From contig NZ_PYVW01000017.1 in the NCBI RefSeq assembly GCF_003056355.1, forward strand, positions 45,797-109,796: a DNA stretch of 64,000 nucleotides, written 5' to 3'. The position numbers and the translations under genes were made by a program. This document shows, one piece after another, positions 26,942 to 35,300 of the stretch (position 1 is the stretch's first letter; each line of letters starts with the position of its first letter). A model generated the notes under the pieces. The model was not told where the DNA came from. It saw only the letters and a list, made by a program, of their open reading frames with translations, and did no database searches. The stretch comes from Devosia naphthalenivorans. GTDB lineage: Bacteria > Pseudomonadota > Alphaproteobacteria > Rhizobiales > Devosiaceae.

Positions 26942-28360
26942 ATGCGCCGGATTGCCATCTGTGCCGCTACCGGTGTTTCTATGCTGGTCACCTATGGACC
27001 CGCCCTGGCAGCAGACCAGTTGATCCGCAACGTTCATGTGATCGATGTTCAGACAGGGACAGCTTTGAAGGCCCAGGACATCCTGCTCCGCGATGGGCTC
27101 ATAGCTAGAATCGGTAACACCCCAATGGAGGCACCGAATTCGACGGTGACGGAGGGTGGCGGTGGCTATGTGATCCCTGGGCTGTGGGATAGTCATGTGC
27201 ATGTCTTCTCCAGCCCCGCCGAGCCGGCGACGGCTTTCCCGCTCTATGTCCTCAACGGGGTCACGGGCATCCGCGACATGGGCGGCTTGTTGCCGCTCGT
27301 TGAAATCGAGAGGATCGCAGCGACAGTTGAAGCTCACGAGATGACGGGGCCCCGCATCATATTATCGGGCGCCTGGGTCGATGCCTCGCCCGGATCTTGG
27401 CCGGGAATGTTCCTGGCGGACTCGCCCGAGCAGGCCCGATCGGTCGTGCGGCGGATCGAGGGCGAAGGCTGGGTCGCGGTGAAGTCGTATTCGATGCTGC
27501 ACGAGGACGTCTATCGCGCACTGGCATCCGAAGCGGAAGCCCTCGGCCTCCCGCTCGTCGGCCACATTCCGGAGTCGGTGTCGCTTCCCATTGCTATCAA
27601 CGCAGGTCACGACGTCGTCGAGCACTTCGGACGGATCACCAAGGCGTGCTCCACCGAAGAAGCAGTTATGATCGGGCGGGTCGGTCAAGCCCTCACAGGG
27701 GCGGATCCCCGGTCCGCGATGATCGAGGAAATGGCGGGGCACAACAAGATTGTTCTGGACACTTGGGACGAAGGCCTGTGCGAGAGCTTGCTCGTGTCGA
27801 TGGCTGAAGCCAACGTCCGCGTGGTGCCGACCCTGGTAGTTGCGGATTTCTACACGGGGAAGCGGCCCGCGGACCTTCAGGAGCGCATGGCGGCGCTGCC
27901 GGAAACCGTGCGGCAAAACTGGTCAGTGCCGGATTTTCGGCTATCGGCGATGACCGATGAACTGCGGGCGCTGGCAGATGAGTCCATCGCGCTTGACGTG
28001 CTCACTTTCCAAATGGCGCACGCGGCTGGAGTGAAGATGCTTGCAGGGTCCGACGCGTCTTTTGCCAACCCCTTCATCTTCCATGGGTTCTCCCTTCTTG
28101 ACGAGCTGGACCGATATGTTGCCAGCGGGCTGACGCCACGCGAGGCCCTTTACAGCGCAACGATTGCTCCCGCGGAGTTCCTCGGGCTCACTGATGAGAG
28201 CGGCAGGGTTCACGAGGGCATGCGCGCCGACCTGGTGATCGTCGCAAACGATCCTCTCGAGGACCTCCGGACATTGCGTAGGCCAGTCGCCGTCGTAGTT
28301 AACGGACAGGTCTTTGATGCCGACGGCTTGGAGAAGCTGCGGGATCAACTGCCCGACTAG
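26942..28360 (+). CDS. Exported amidohydrolase
   Basis: 472 residues from ATG 26942. Residues 1-22 are a signal peptide (MRRIAICAATGVSML...ALAADQ). The metal-dependent amidohydrolase pattern is clear: an N-terminal beta sandwich, GLWDSHVHVF (HxH metal site), GHIPES and HDVVEHFG histidines, and a LAGSDASF aspartate near the end. Related to prolidase/imidazolonepropionase-like exported hydrolases; substrate unknown. Its promoter has an anaerobox, tying it to the FixK regulon. Confidence 0.85.
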   Translation: MRRIAICAATGVSMLVTYGPALAADQLIRNVHVIDVQTGTALKAQDILLRDGLIARIGNTPMEAPNSTVTEGGGGYVIPGLWDSHVHVFSSPAEPATAFPLYVLNGVTGIRDMGGLLPLVEIERIAATVEAHEMTGPRIILSGAWVDASPGSWPGMFLADSPEQARSVVRRIEGEGWVAVKSYSMLHEDVYRALASEAEALGLPLVGHIPESVSLPIAINAGHDVVEHFGRITKACSTEEAVMIGRVGQALTGADPRSAMIEEMAGHNKIVLDTWDEGLCESLLVSMAEANVRVVPTLVVADFYTGKRPADLQERMAALPETVRQNWSVPDFRLSAMTDELRALADESIALDVLTFQMAHAAGVKMLAGSDASFANPFIFHGFSLLDELDRYVASGLTPREALYSATIAPAEFLGLTDESGRVHEGMRADLVIVANDPLEDLRTLRRPVAVVVNGQVFDADGLEKLRDQLPD

Positions 28361-28478
28361 CAAATAGTCCGAACAGCGCCGGATGCTGACGAGGATCGGT
28401 TCAGTTGACGGACGGGGCAGGGGCCGTGTTCCGATCGACAGGGGCATCTAAAATATGTAGGCGATCGTCAGAAGAGAT

Positions 28479-30002
28479 CTACACCAAAGAGCCCGACAGC
28501 ATGGTACCAGTCTCTTTGCGTCGGACATGCCAGGATAGTGCCTCGTCCAGAATATGTGGTGTATGGCCCCCACGCAGCAGGGCGCGGTCGAAATAATCGG
28601 CCAGTTGCTCGCGGTAGAGCGGGTGGACGCACTTGGCGATGATGGTGATCGCACGCTCCCTCGGTGCCAGTCCACGCAGGTCCGCCAACCCATTCTCTGT
28701 GACGAGGACATCCACATCGTGCTCGGTATGGTCCACATGGGAGACCATCGGAACGACCGCAGAGATCGCTCCATCCTTCGCGAGTGACTTGGCGACGAAG
28801 ATGGACAGGTAAGCGTTGCGGGCGAAGTCGCCGGAGCCTCCGATTCCATTGACCATGTCGGTTCCGTTGATGTGGGTAGAATTCACATTGCCGTAGATAT
28901 CGAACTCGAGCGCGGTGTTGATGGCTATGATGCCGAGGCGTCGTATCACCTCCGGGTGGTTGCTGATTTCCTGCGGTCGTAGCACCAGCCGGTCCTTGTA
29001 CTTGGCCAAGTTTCCTAACACCCGCTGGGCGTACTCTTCGCTGAGCGTCATCGATGATGCCGATGCAAACGCCAGTTTGCCGGAATCAAGAAGGGCAAAG
29101 GTGCTGTCTTGCAGAACCTCGCTGTACATCAGCATATGGTCAAAAGGACCGGCAGCCAGGCCGGACAACACTGCGTTAGAGATATTACCGATGCCGACCT
29201 GCAGCGGGTTAGCCATGAGGTTCAAACGGCCCTTCGACGTCTCCTCGACAAAGAAAGATATCAGGTGGTCGGCGATAGCTCGGGTGTCTGGCCCGGGGAC
29301 GTCCAATGTCGCTGCACTGTCGGACTGTTCCGTGATCACAATGGCGGCGATCTTGTCCGGATCGACACGCATGTAAGGCATTCCGATGCGACCGTTGCAG
29401 GCAATGATCGGGATTGGATCGCGGGTCGGTCTCTTCGTCGGCACATAGATGTCGTGTAAGCCTTCGAGTTGGAGCGGCTGCGCCAAGTTGATCTCGATGA
29501 TCAGCTTCTTTGCAAGCGTAGCGAAGCTAGTCGAATTGCCGACCGAGGTGGTCGGCACTATCCCGCCCTCCTTGGTTATGGCTGCTGCTTCGATGATTGC
29601 GTAATCCATAGGACCCAATTGCCCCGAGCGCAGATGTTCGACTGTCTCGGACAAGTGCTGATCGACAAACATCACCTCGCCGAGGTTTATGGCGGCACGT
29701 AGGGTCGGGTCGGATTGGAACGGCATCCGCTTCTTGAGGACATGGGCCTCCGTCAAGACCCGGTCAACATCCTTGCCAAGTGATGCGCCCGTGATCAGTG
29801 TGATCTGCATCGGGTGCTCATTCGCGCGCCGAGCGATCGCCAGCGGGACTGCTTTCGCATCGCCCGCCCGGGTAAACCCGCTCATCCCGACTACCATGCC
29901 GTCCTTGATCAGGGCGGCGGCACTGTCTGCCGACACAATACGGTCCATCAGCGGAAAGAGCCGGATGCGATCGGACAACGAAGTCTTGGCGGGCTGTTCC
30001 AT
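28479..30002 (-). CDS. Acetyl-CoA hydrolase / succinyl-CoA:acetate CoA-transferase
   Basis: 507-residue class I CoA-transferase of the ACH1/AarC type. Visible features: an N-terminal GFTRAGDAKAVP segment, the glycine-rich GIGNISNAVLSGL stretch, and the catalytic glutamate region NTALEFDIYGNVNSTH (Glu attacks acyl-CoA). The usual reaction passes CoA between succinate/acetyl-CoA and acetate. Together with phosphoketolase and acetate kinase nearby it would handle acetate and acetyl-CoA under low oxygen. An anaerobox lies 36-49 bp before its start but fits the divergent GNAT gene better. Confidence 0.88.
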   Translation of the reverse strand: MEQPAKTSLSDRIRLFPLMDRIVSADSAAALIKDGMVVGMSGFTRAGDAKAVPLAIARRANEHPMQITLITGASLGKDVDRVLTEAHVLKKRMPFQSDPTLRAAINLGEVMFVDQHLSETVEHLRSGQLGPMDYAIIEAAAITKEGGIVPTTSVGNSTSFATLAKKLIIEINLAQPLQLEGLHDIYVPTKRPTRDPIPIIACNGRIGMPYMRVDPDKIAAIVITEQSDSAATLDVPGPDTRAIADHLISFFVEETSKGRLNLMANPLQVGIGNISNAVLSGLAAGPFDHMLMYSEVLQDSTFALLDSGKLAFASASSMTLSEEYAQRVLGNLAKYKDRLVLRPQEISNHPEVIRRLGIIAINTALEFDIYGNVNSTHINGTDMVNGIGGSGDFARNAYLSIFVAKSLAKDGAISAVVPMVSHVDHTEHDVDVLVTENGLADLRGLAPRERAITIIAKCVHPLYREQLADYFDRALLRGGHTPHILDEALSWHVRRKETGTMLSGSLV

Positions 30003-30037
30003 GTCTCTCAGCTTATGGCTGATTACCCGAGCGTGAA

Positions 30038-30051
30038 TTGACCCACGTCAA
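30038..30051. promoter_or_regulatory. Anaerobox between CoA-transferase and GNAT genes
   Basis: TTGAC-CCAC-GTCAA. Centred 85 bp before the GNAT start and 42 bp before the CoA-transferase start. A -41.5 position would put the transcription start close to the CoA-transferase ATG, so GNAT-USP is the better target. Confidence 0.72.
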
Positions 30052-30129
30052 AGCACAAGGGTCCACGCGGCATAGTGTCGGATACGTCGCGGCCCGCCCG
30101 CCCAGGTTCTGAACGATAAGGAGAATGCC

Positions 30130-30651
30130 ATGTCCGAGTGGGAAACTGATCTGACCACGCACACGGGCTTCCGCTTTCACGTGCGCCCAGTTCGATCTGA
30201 GGACGGACCCGCCCTAGAGGACTTCTTCAACCGCGTCACGCCGGAAGATCTCCGCTTTCGCTTCTTGGGAACAGTGAAGACCGTGGATCAGCAGCGGCTC
30301 GCAGGAATGATCAATGTCGACCACCAGCAGACCGAAAGCTTCGTTGCCTACGAGCAAGAGGGATCCCCGGTCATTGCCGCCGCCATGCTGGCCTGTGACG
30401 CGTCCATGAAGACGGCGGAAGTCGCAGTTTCTATCAGGCCGGAATTCAAGAACCGCGGTATCAGCTGGGAATTGTTGCGTCACCTCACGCGATTCGCGGA
30501 GGCTAAAGGAATCGCGAAGCTTCAATCGCTCGAGGATCGATCCAACGTCTCTGCGATCAGCCTGGAAAAAGAGATGGGTTTTACCTCCAAGTCATACGGA
30601 GGCGAGCCTTCCGTGGTCCTGCTTGAAAAGAACCTCGAACGCTCGAGTTGA
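30130..30651 (+). CDS. GNAT-family N-acetyltransferase
   Basis: 173 residues. Starts HVRPVRSEDGPALEDFF, then the characteristic beta4/motif A region AEVAVSIRPEFKNRGISWELLRHL (about residues 97-120; the canonical Q/RxxGxG/A loop is here KNRGIS) and a closing GF motif (EKEMGFTSKSYG). Likely a protein or small-molecule acetyltransferase. Such genes recur beside universal stress proteins in alphaproteobacterial microaerobic islands. AAGGAGAA precedes the ATG; the USP gene follows after 38 bp. Confidence 0.82.
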   Translation: MSEWETDLTTHTGFRFHVRPVRSEDGPALEDFFNRVTPEDLRFRFLGTVKTVDQQRLAGMINVDHQQTESFVAYEQEGSPVIAAAMLACDASMKTAEVAVSIRPEFKNRGISWELLRHLTRFAEAKGIAKLQSLEDRSNVSAISLEKEMGFTSKSYGGEPSVVLLEKNLERSS

Positions 30652-30688
30652 TCTAGACGGGTACGCGTCACCAACACGGGGTAACCAA

Positions 30689-31501
30689 ATGATCAAGGAT
30701 ATCGTCGTCCATCTCTCCGGGTCGGAGGAAGACGAGGTTCGCCTCGCCTATGCCGAAACGATAAGCGAGTGTTTCGATGCCCATCTGGCAGGTCTCTACG
30801 TTCACCTGCTGCCAGAAATGGTCGGTGCGGATGCGGTTACGATGGTGGGAATGGATGCGTGGTACGAGCAATCCAACACGGAAGCCGAGGGCGACTTCAA
30901 GCGATTGAAACAGCGTTTCGAAAGGTTGCGAATGCCCCATGATGTCCGGCGGTTGGATGTTTTGTCCGGCACCGCCGGACCGGCAATTGCCAACCGAGCC
31001 CGGGTTGCAGACCTGTTCGTAACGACGCGCCCGTACGGCGATCCCTCACACCAAGGCCACGCCGAGGTTTCGGTATTGTTCGGGTCGGGTCGGGCCTGTT
31101 TCTTCGTGCCGCCGAAAGGCTCGCCTGCCAAGGACTTTAAAACGCTGGTCGTCGCTTGGGACGGAAGCCGCGAAGCTGCCCGTGCAGTCGCGGAGGCGAT
31201 GCCATTCCTGAGGCGAGCGAGCCAGGTCATCATCGTCACGGTTCTTCAAGGCGACGACGATGAGACCGGCGGCGACATCGCACGGCACTTGAGCCGACAC
31301 GGCATCTCGGCCGTGATCAGCAGGGTGGATGAGGACGGTGAAGGATCGGGAGCGGCATTGCTTGGGGAGGTTCGCAGGGTCGGAGCCAATCTGCTGGTGA
31401 TGGGCGGGTACGGCCACTCCCGTTTGCGAGAGTGGATATTGGGCGGAGTAACCCGGCACGTCCTCACCCACTCCCATGTCCCGGTTTTGATGGCACGCTG
31501 A
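30689..31501 (+). CDS. Universal stress protein, two UspA-like halves
   Basis: 270 residues from ATG 30689 (an in-frame extension from 30623 overlaps the GNAT gene). The N-terminal half is divergent ([20 protein letters not shown]), the C-terminal half is canonical with LVVAWDGSREAARAVAEAMP and the nucleotide-binding GGYGHSRLREWILGGVTRHVL. Cytoplasmic stress protein, likely co-transcribed with the GNAT gene under the anaerobox at 30038. Very similar in architecture to the USP at 58003. Confidence 0.87.
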   Translation: MIKDIVVHLSGSEEDEVRLAYAETISECFDAHLAGLYVHLLPEMVGADAVTMVGMDAWYEQSNTEAEGDFKRLKQRFERLRMPHDVRRLDVLSGTAGPAIANRARVADLFVTTRPYGDPSHQGHAEVSVLFGSGRACFFVPPKGSPAKDFKTLVVAWDGSREAARAVAEAMPFLRRASQVIIVTVLQGDDDETGGDIARHLSRHGISAVISRVDEDGEGSGAALLGEVRRVGANLLVMGGYGHSRLREWILGGVTRHVLTHSHVPVLMAR

Positions 31502-31640
31502 GTTGGTTTAGCGTTGGCGGCAGTTCATTGACTGCGACTTGTGCCGCTTCAGACCTGGTGACGAACAAGGCAACAAGCGGGCTCTGCGCATGTGCTTCCA
31601 GACAGATCACGGATGCATTGCGCCGCAGCTGTGGCACGAC

Positions 31641-31823
31641 TTATTTCAGGCTACGCGGAGTCGGGAGATTCAGGCCACGAGCCTCCAGCTCCCGCCATAT
31701 GGTGGGCGGGATCTCGCGGCAGCCACAGTTCGCCGCATGCTGCACGTGCCAGTGCAAACGCTCCTCGATCGAAGCGTTTCTGTGGAGCTTGTGCAAGGCA
31801 TGCCACTCTCGATTTGTAGTCAC
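31641..31823 (-). CDS. Small conserved-looking protein, 60 aa
   Basis: 60 residues from GTG 31823 with GAGGG eight bases upstream. Sequence EWHALHKLHRNASIEERLHWHVQHAANCGCREIPPTIW has paired His/Cys residues (H-x3-H, C-x-C), a possible metal site. It lies between two USP genes. Codon pattern and ribosome site favour a real gene, but no family is recognised. Confidence 0.5.
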   Translation of the reverse strand: MTTNREWHALHKLHRNASIEERLHWHVQHAANCGCREIPPTIWRELEARGLNLPTPRSLK

Positions 31824-31877
31824 CCATCCCTCGTTATCTCGCCACGCTCAGCCATTTTCGGCACACCGGTCTCCGCT

Positions 31878-32732
31878 TCAATGGGACAAGAGCACTGGCA
31901 GTTTCGGATCTCGCAGGATGCTTCGGGTGGCTCCCCCCAGGATGAATTCCTGTATGCGGCTCCGCCCGTAGGCGCCCATCACCAGCATATCCGCCCCATG
32001 TTCCAGGGCCGCAGCCTGCAGCGCATCTCCGATGGGGGTCGCTCCACGGGTCTGTAAGAGGTGTCGGGAGAGAACCCCGTGATGCTGGAGAAATGCCTGC
32101 GCCCCTGCGACGCCGTCAGGTGCAATTGGCTTATCGTCGTCGACCGTGAAGATCCACACGGTGTCGGCACGCTCTAAAAGGGGCAGGGAATCGCGCAGGG
32201 CTCTTGCGGCACCCCTGCTTCCATCCCATGCCACCATGACCTTGAAAGATGCCGCCCGCTCCTCCGCGACAGGAACCCAGGCCTTTTCTACCGGACAAAC
32301 AAGTACCGGTCCGCCCGAAGCGAAGATCAAGGTCTCTGCCTCTTGCCGGCGCCGAGGATCGCTACCGTCCAATATGATCGCCGTGAGGTCGTGTGAGCGT
32401 GCGGTCGGCAATAGGCGGTCGGCGAACTCCTCGGGCCTGCATCGCACCAATTGGACGGATATCTCTACTCCAAGGCTTTCGCACCGCTTTGAACTCCACG
32501 AGCCCAGCTCGGCTGCACGTGCCCTACTGAGGGCCTCCGCCTCGGCGGCCATTTCGGAGACACGCAACAGGACCTCGCCGAGTGCACTGTGAACGGGGGG
32601 TATGTCTACCTCATGGATCATGGCCGTGATCTGGAACCCGAGCATGGCCGATAGTCCGTATAGATTCCCAAGCCCTGACTTCGGGCAAGCGTCCGGATAG
32701 GTTGCGATAGGCACCAATAGTTTCATGCTCAT
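31878..32732 (-). CDS. Universal stress protein, tandem UspA
   Basis: 284 residues from ATG 32732 (GAGGAG seven bases upstream). First half MKLLVPIATYPDA... is divergent; second half has FKVMVAWDGSRGAARALRDSLPLL and the ATP-loop-type MGAYGRSRIQEFILGGATRSIL. It starts 11 bp after the stop of the upstream polymer-forming-like gene, so it shares the anaerobox at 33975. Expected to act in the cytoplasm during oxygen limitation. Confidence 0.87.
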   Translation of the reverse strand: MSMKLLVPIATYPDACPKSGLGNLYGLSAMLGFQITAMIHEVDIPPVHSALGEVLLRVSEMAAEAEALSRARAAELGSWSSKRCESLGVEISVQLVRCRPEEFADRLLPTARSHDLTAIILDGSDPRRRQEAETLIFASGGPVLVCPVEKAWVPVAEERAASFKVMVAWDGSRGAARALRDSLPLLERADTVWIFTVDDDKPIAPDGVAGAQAFLQHHGVLSRHLLQTRGATPIGDALQAAALEHGADMLVMGAYGRSRIQEFILGGATRSILRDPKLPVLLSH

Positions 32733-32743
32733 TCTGTTTCTCC

Positions 32744-33922
32744 TCAAGCCACGGCGCCCGAAGCCGTGCGTGTGCTACTGGGGCGACGTGCGGACTTCCC
32801 GGACCAGCGGGTCAGCATAACCAATGTGGCGGTGCCGAAGCCGAAGATCACCAGCCCGAGCGTTATGAGCCAACCTACCAGCGGAATCATGCCCAACAGC
32901 GCCGCGGCGAGCAGAGAGACTGCCAAGACAATCAGTCGTCTGATTTTGGTGTTTGTGGCGACAAAAGCGGTGGCTACACGGAGTCCGACCATGAAGGCCC
33001 CGACAAGGTAGGCAAGGCCCGACGCCACCACCGCAAAAACCAGCAAGACCGGTACCAGCAGCAGCCCTACGACTGTCATGGCGACTACTGGAACCAAACC
33101 CAGGACGGCGGCAAACGCGAGAATGCCGAGCCCCAGGTTTCGGAAAGGACGTCGTTCCGCTGCTGACTGGAGTGCTGCAACGGCGCTGGGAAGCAGGGCG
33201 ATCAGACCGGCACCGATAATGATGAGCCCTAGCCAAAACACCACAACGGTCCAGAAGACCGGCCAGAAGCGACCGACCACGTCACCAGCCGTCTTGCCTG
33301 CCTCTGACACGTAGTCGGGAGCGTCGAGTACTTCGAAGCTAACGCGTTCGGCAGGGGCCACGGACGTAGGCACGCTAACGGCATCGGGGGCCCGGATCTC
33401 GATTTTTCCGTCCACACGGGCGCCCGGACCGAACGTAAGGTTCTCACCATAGAAACTGAAGTCGCCCGCTATGGCCGTGTCGAGCGTAAGGGAATGCGCC
33501 GTGACAATGGCCGAACCGGCTACCGGCGCTGCCAGGATAACGCTGGAACCAGCCAACCTGGCGTTTCCGCCGACGGTGCCTGCCGAGCGTATGTTCACGG
33601 CGTTGCCCAATACCGTAAGGTCACCACCGACCGCCCCGGTGACATTCACTGCAAAGCCGGCGGCATAGAGATCACCGGTCACATCAGATCCGACATTTAC
33701 GTCGTACCCGGCGAGATGGGCATCGCCTGACACTGTCGTGGCGAGTGTCACATCGTTTCCGACCGCAAATGCATCTCGCTCGACGGGAGCTTCGATGTTC
33801 GTAATCTTGCCTGCGGCGTACTGGTCTCCTGCGAAGGTAAGCTGCGCCACGTCATCCGCATGGCTTGCGGGAGAGGCTGCCACGAAGGCAGTGAGTGCAA
33901 GGCATAGTGCTAAGGTTTTCAT
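32744..33922 (-). CDS. Exported bactofilin-like protein with C-terminal membrane helices
   Basis: 392 residues from ATG 33922 (GGAGGG upstream). Signal peptide 1-22 (ending ASHADD), a repetitive beta-rich region (about 25-190) with VGNDVTLATTV, VGSDVTGDLYAAG, VTGAVGGDLTVLGNAV, VGGNARLAGSSV repeats as in polymer-forming beta-helix proteins, then about five transmembrane helices (about 225-380). It would present a small beta-helix outside the cytoplasmic membrane. Function unknown; co-transcribed with a USP and carrying an anaerobox. Confidence 0.7.
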   Translation of the reverse strand: MKTLALCLALTAFVAASPASHADDVAQLTFAGDQYAAGKITNIEAPVERDAFAVGNDVTLATTVSGDAHLAGYDVNVGSDVTGDLYAAGFAVNVTGAVGGDLTVLGNAVNIRSAGTVGGNARLAGSSVILAAPVAGSAIVTAHSLTLDTAIAGDFSFYGENLTFGPGARVDGKIEIRAPDAVSVPTSVAPAERVSFEVLDAPDYVSEAGKTAGDVVGRFWPVFWTVVVFWLGLIIIGAGLIALLPSAVAALQSAAERRPFRNLGLGILAFAAVLGLVPVVAMTVVGLLLVPVLLVFAVVASGLAYLVGAFMVGLRVATAFVATNTKIRRLIVLAVSLLAAALLGMIPLVGWLITLGLVIFGFGTATLVMLTRWSGKSARRPSSTRTASGAVA

Positions 33923-33974
33923 CGTTCGACCCTCCGGCTGCCGAAGCATCATGCCAGAGAGTTCGGCTGCCGCT

Positions 33975-33988
33975 TTGACCGCGATCAA
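33975..33988. promoter_or_regulatory. Anaerobox for the bactofilin-like/USP operon
   Basis: TTGAC-CGCG-ATCAA, full consensus match, centred about 60 bp before ATG 33922 on the minus strand. Confidence 0.75.
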
Positions 33989-34072
33989 ATCTCGGGGCCC
34001 GGTTGCAAGTGCCCTTGCCGGGCTCGCACATCAGCACTCTGCTGGGACGGCCTGCACGTCTTGACCTCCTAC

Positions 34073-34441
34073 TTACCTGCCGGTACTTGTCTCCTTGCCT
34101 TGCTGTGGACCTAGTGACTTCAAGTAGGCGATGATCGCTTCTGCCTGTCCCGGATCAAATTCGAATTCTGGCATTTCAGGATGCGTGACAATTCCTTCCA
34201 CCAAGGCTTCGCCAAGCTGATCCACGTCGTATCGTAAGTGCAGATCGCGGAACCGCGGGGCAGTCGCATGGGGACTCTCCCCGGTTTTCTCTGTGGCGTG
34301 GCAATCCGAGCAATATGTCTGCACGAGTTGGTGGCCATCTTCCGCCGGATCATATTCCTGTGCTGCCGCCAAGTGTCCCGATGCCGCGACGGCAATCGCC
34401 AAGATGGACAGTCTAACAATGCTGGAGCGATGGGCTCTCAC
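34073..34441 (-). CDS. Small c-type cytochrome
   Basis: 122 residues: signal peptide 1-27 (ending HLAAAQE), one heme-attachment motif CSDCH near residue 43, and a probable distal Met ligand in HPEMPEFEF near residue 90, the pattern of a monoheme class I cytochrome c in the periplasm. It may pass electrons in the low-oxygen branch; no oxidase genes are in the window. It begins 26 bp after the CBS gene stop, so both may be transcribed together. Confidence 0.85.
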   Translation of the reverse strand: MRAHRSSIVRLSILAIAVAASGHLAAAQEYDPAEDGHQLVQTYCSDCHATEKTGESPHATAPRFRDLHLRYDVDQLGEALVEGIVTHPEMPEFEFDPGQAEAIIAYLKSLGPQQGKETSTGR

Positions 34442-34467
34442 GGCGATCCTCCGCTGGTGCTTGTCTA

Positions 34468-35151
34468 CTAGTCAGTTATCGGACCGGTCACCGGAACGAT
34501 GGTCATGTTATCCTCTACCCCGGACGATCCTCGGACGCCTTCGGCGATTACCCGAATAGTGTCACGCACGGCTTGGGATCGAACATCCCCGCTAAGATGG
34601 ATGACGCCGTGATGCACGGTGACCTCAGGTAGATCCCCGATCAAGTCATCGACTTCTCTCAAACGTGCGAGAACACTGATCAGAATACGATTGTCACCAA
34701 CAATATATTCCGCAGGCGGCGCGTCGGTTACGGCCCGCAGCAAATCCCGTCGACTGACGATTCCCACTACTCGTCGATCTCGCACGACAGGCACACGTTT
34801 GATCTTTTTCGCGAGGAATATAGCTGCTGTCGCAGCAAGGGTTTCCTCTTCGCCGATGCTGGTGACCGGCGCAGTCATCACGTCTTGGACGCACCAGGCG
34901 TGCCCCTGCACGTACCGGCGCTCCTTTGCCGCCGACGGATCTTTGTCGGGCGATACGCGGAGTTCGTCCGTACCGATCTCGGATCGCCTCATAAGGTCGC
35001 CTTCGGTCAAGACACCCACGAGCAGACCATCCCCATCCACGACGGGCAGTCCACTGACGTCATGATCCAGCATGATCTGGGTGGCATGACGAATGCTATG
35101 TCCTGGCATCACCGACACCACGTCAGTGGTCATCACATCCCTAGCGCGCAT
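34468..35151 (-). CDS. CBS-domain pair plus BON domain protein
   Basis: 227 residues from ATG 35151. Two CBS domains (MRARDVMTTDVVSVMPGHSI and VQDVMTAPVTSIGEEETLA openings) bind adenosine ligands; the linker is charged. The C-terminal ~65 residues (RLREVDDLIGDLPEVTVHHGVIHLSGDVRSQ) resemble a BON domain. A cytoplasmic regulator or energy-charge sensor, commonly found beside USPs and phosphoketolase. The anaerobox at 35207 lies 62 bp upstream. Confidence 0.82.
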   Translation of the reverse strand: MRARDVMTTDVVSVMPGHSIRHATQIMLDHDVSGLPVVDGDGLLVGVLTEGDLMRRSEIGTDELRVSPDKDPSAAKERRYVQGHAWCVQDVMTAPVTSIGEEETLAATAAIFLAKKIKRVPVVRDRRVVGIVSRRDLLRAVTDAPPAEYIVGDNRILISVLARLREVDDLIGDLPEVTVHHGVIHLSGDVRSQAVRDTIRVIAEGVRGSSGVEDNMTIVPVTGPITD

Positions 35152-35206
35152 TTCTCGTCCCCGACCAAGATCATTTTGGAAGTTAGCAGCGAATGCGGCT
35201 GGAGAT

Positions 35207-35220
35207 TTGACGGGGATCAA
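35207..35220. promoter_or_regulatory. Anaerobox between CBS and phosphoketolase genes
   Basis: TTGAC-GGGG-ATCAA. Centred 62 bp before the CBS start (minus) and 87 bp before the phosphoketolase start (plus); it could serve both divergent genes. Confidence 0.75.
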
Positions 35221-35300
35221 CCGGCGCACCGATCCGAGGTGTCAATCTTGAAGGTATCAGTAGTGTTGGACCGGGCCGTCGGCTCTGCTCCAATTCAGTT

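Noticed and set aside
31432..32057. Plus-strand frames between two USP genes
   Set aside because: Overlap the flanking USP genes in other frames and lack ribosome sites; a 60-aa minus-strand gene fits better.
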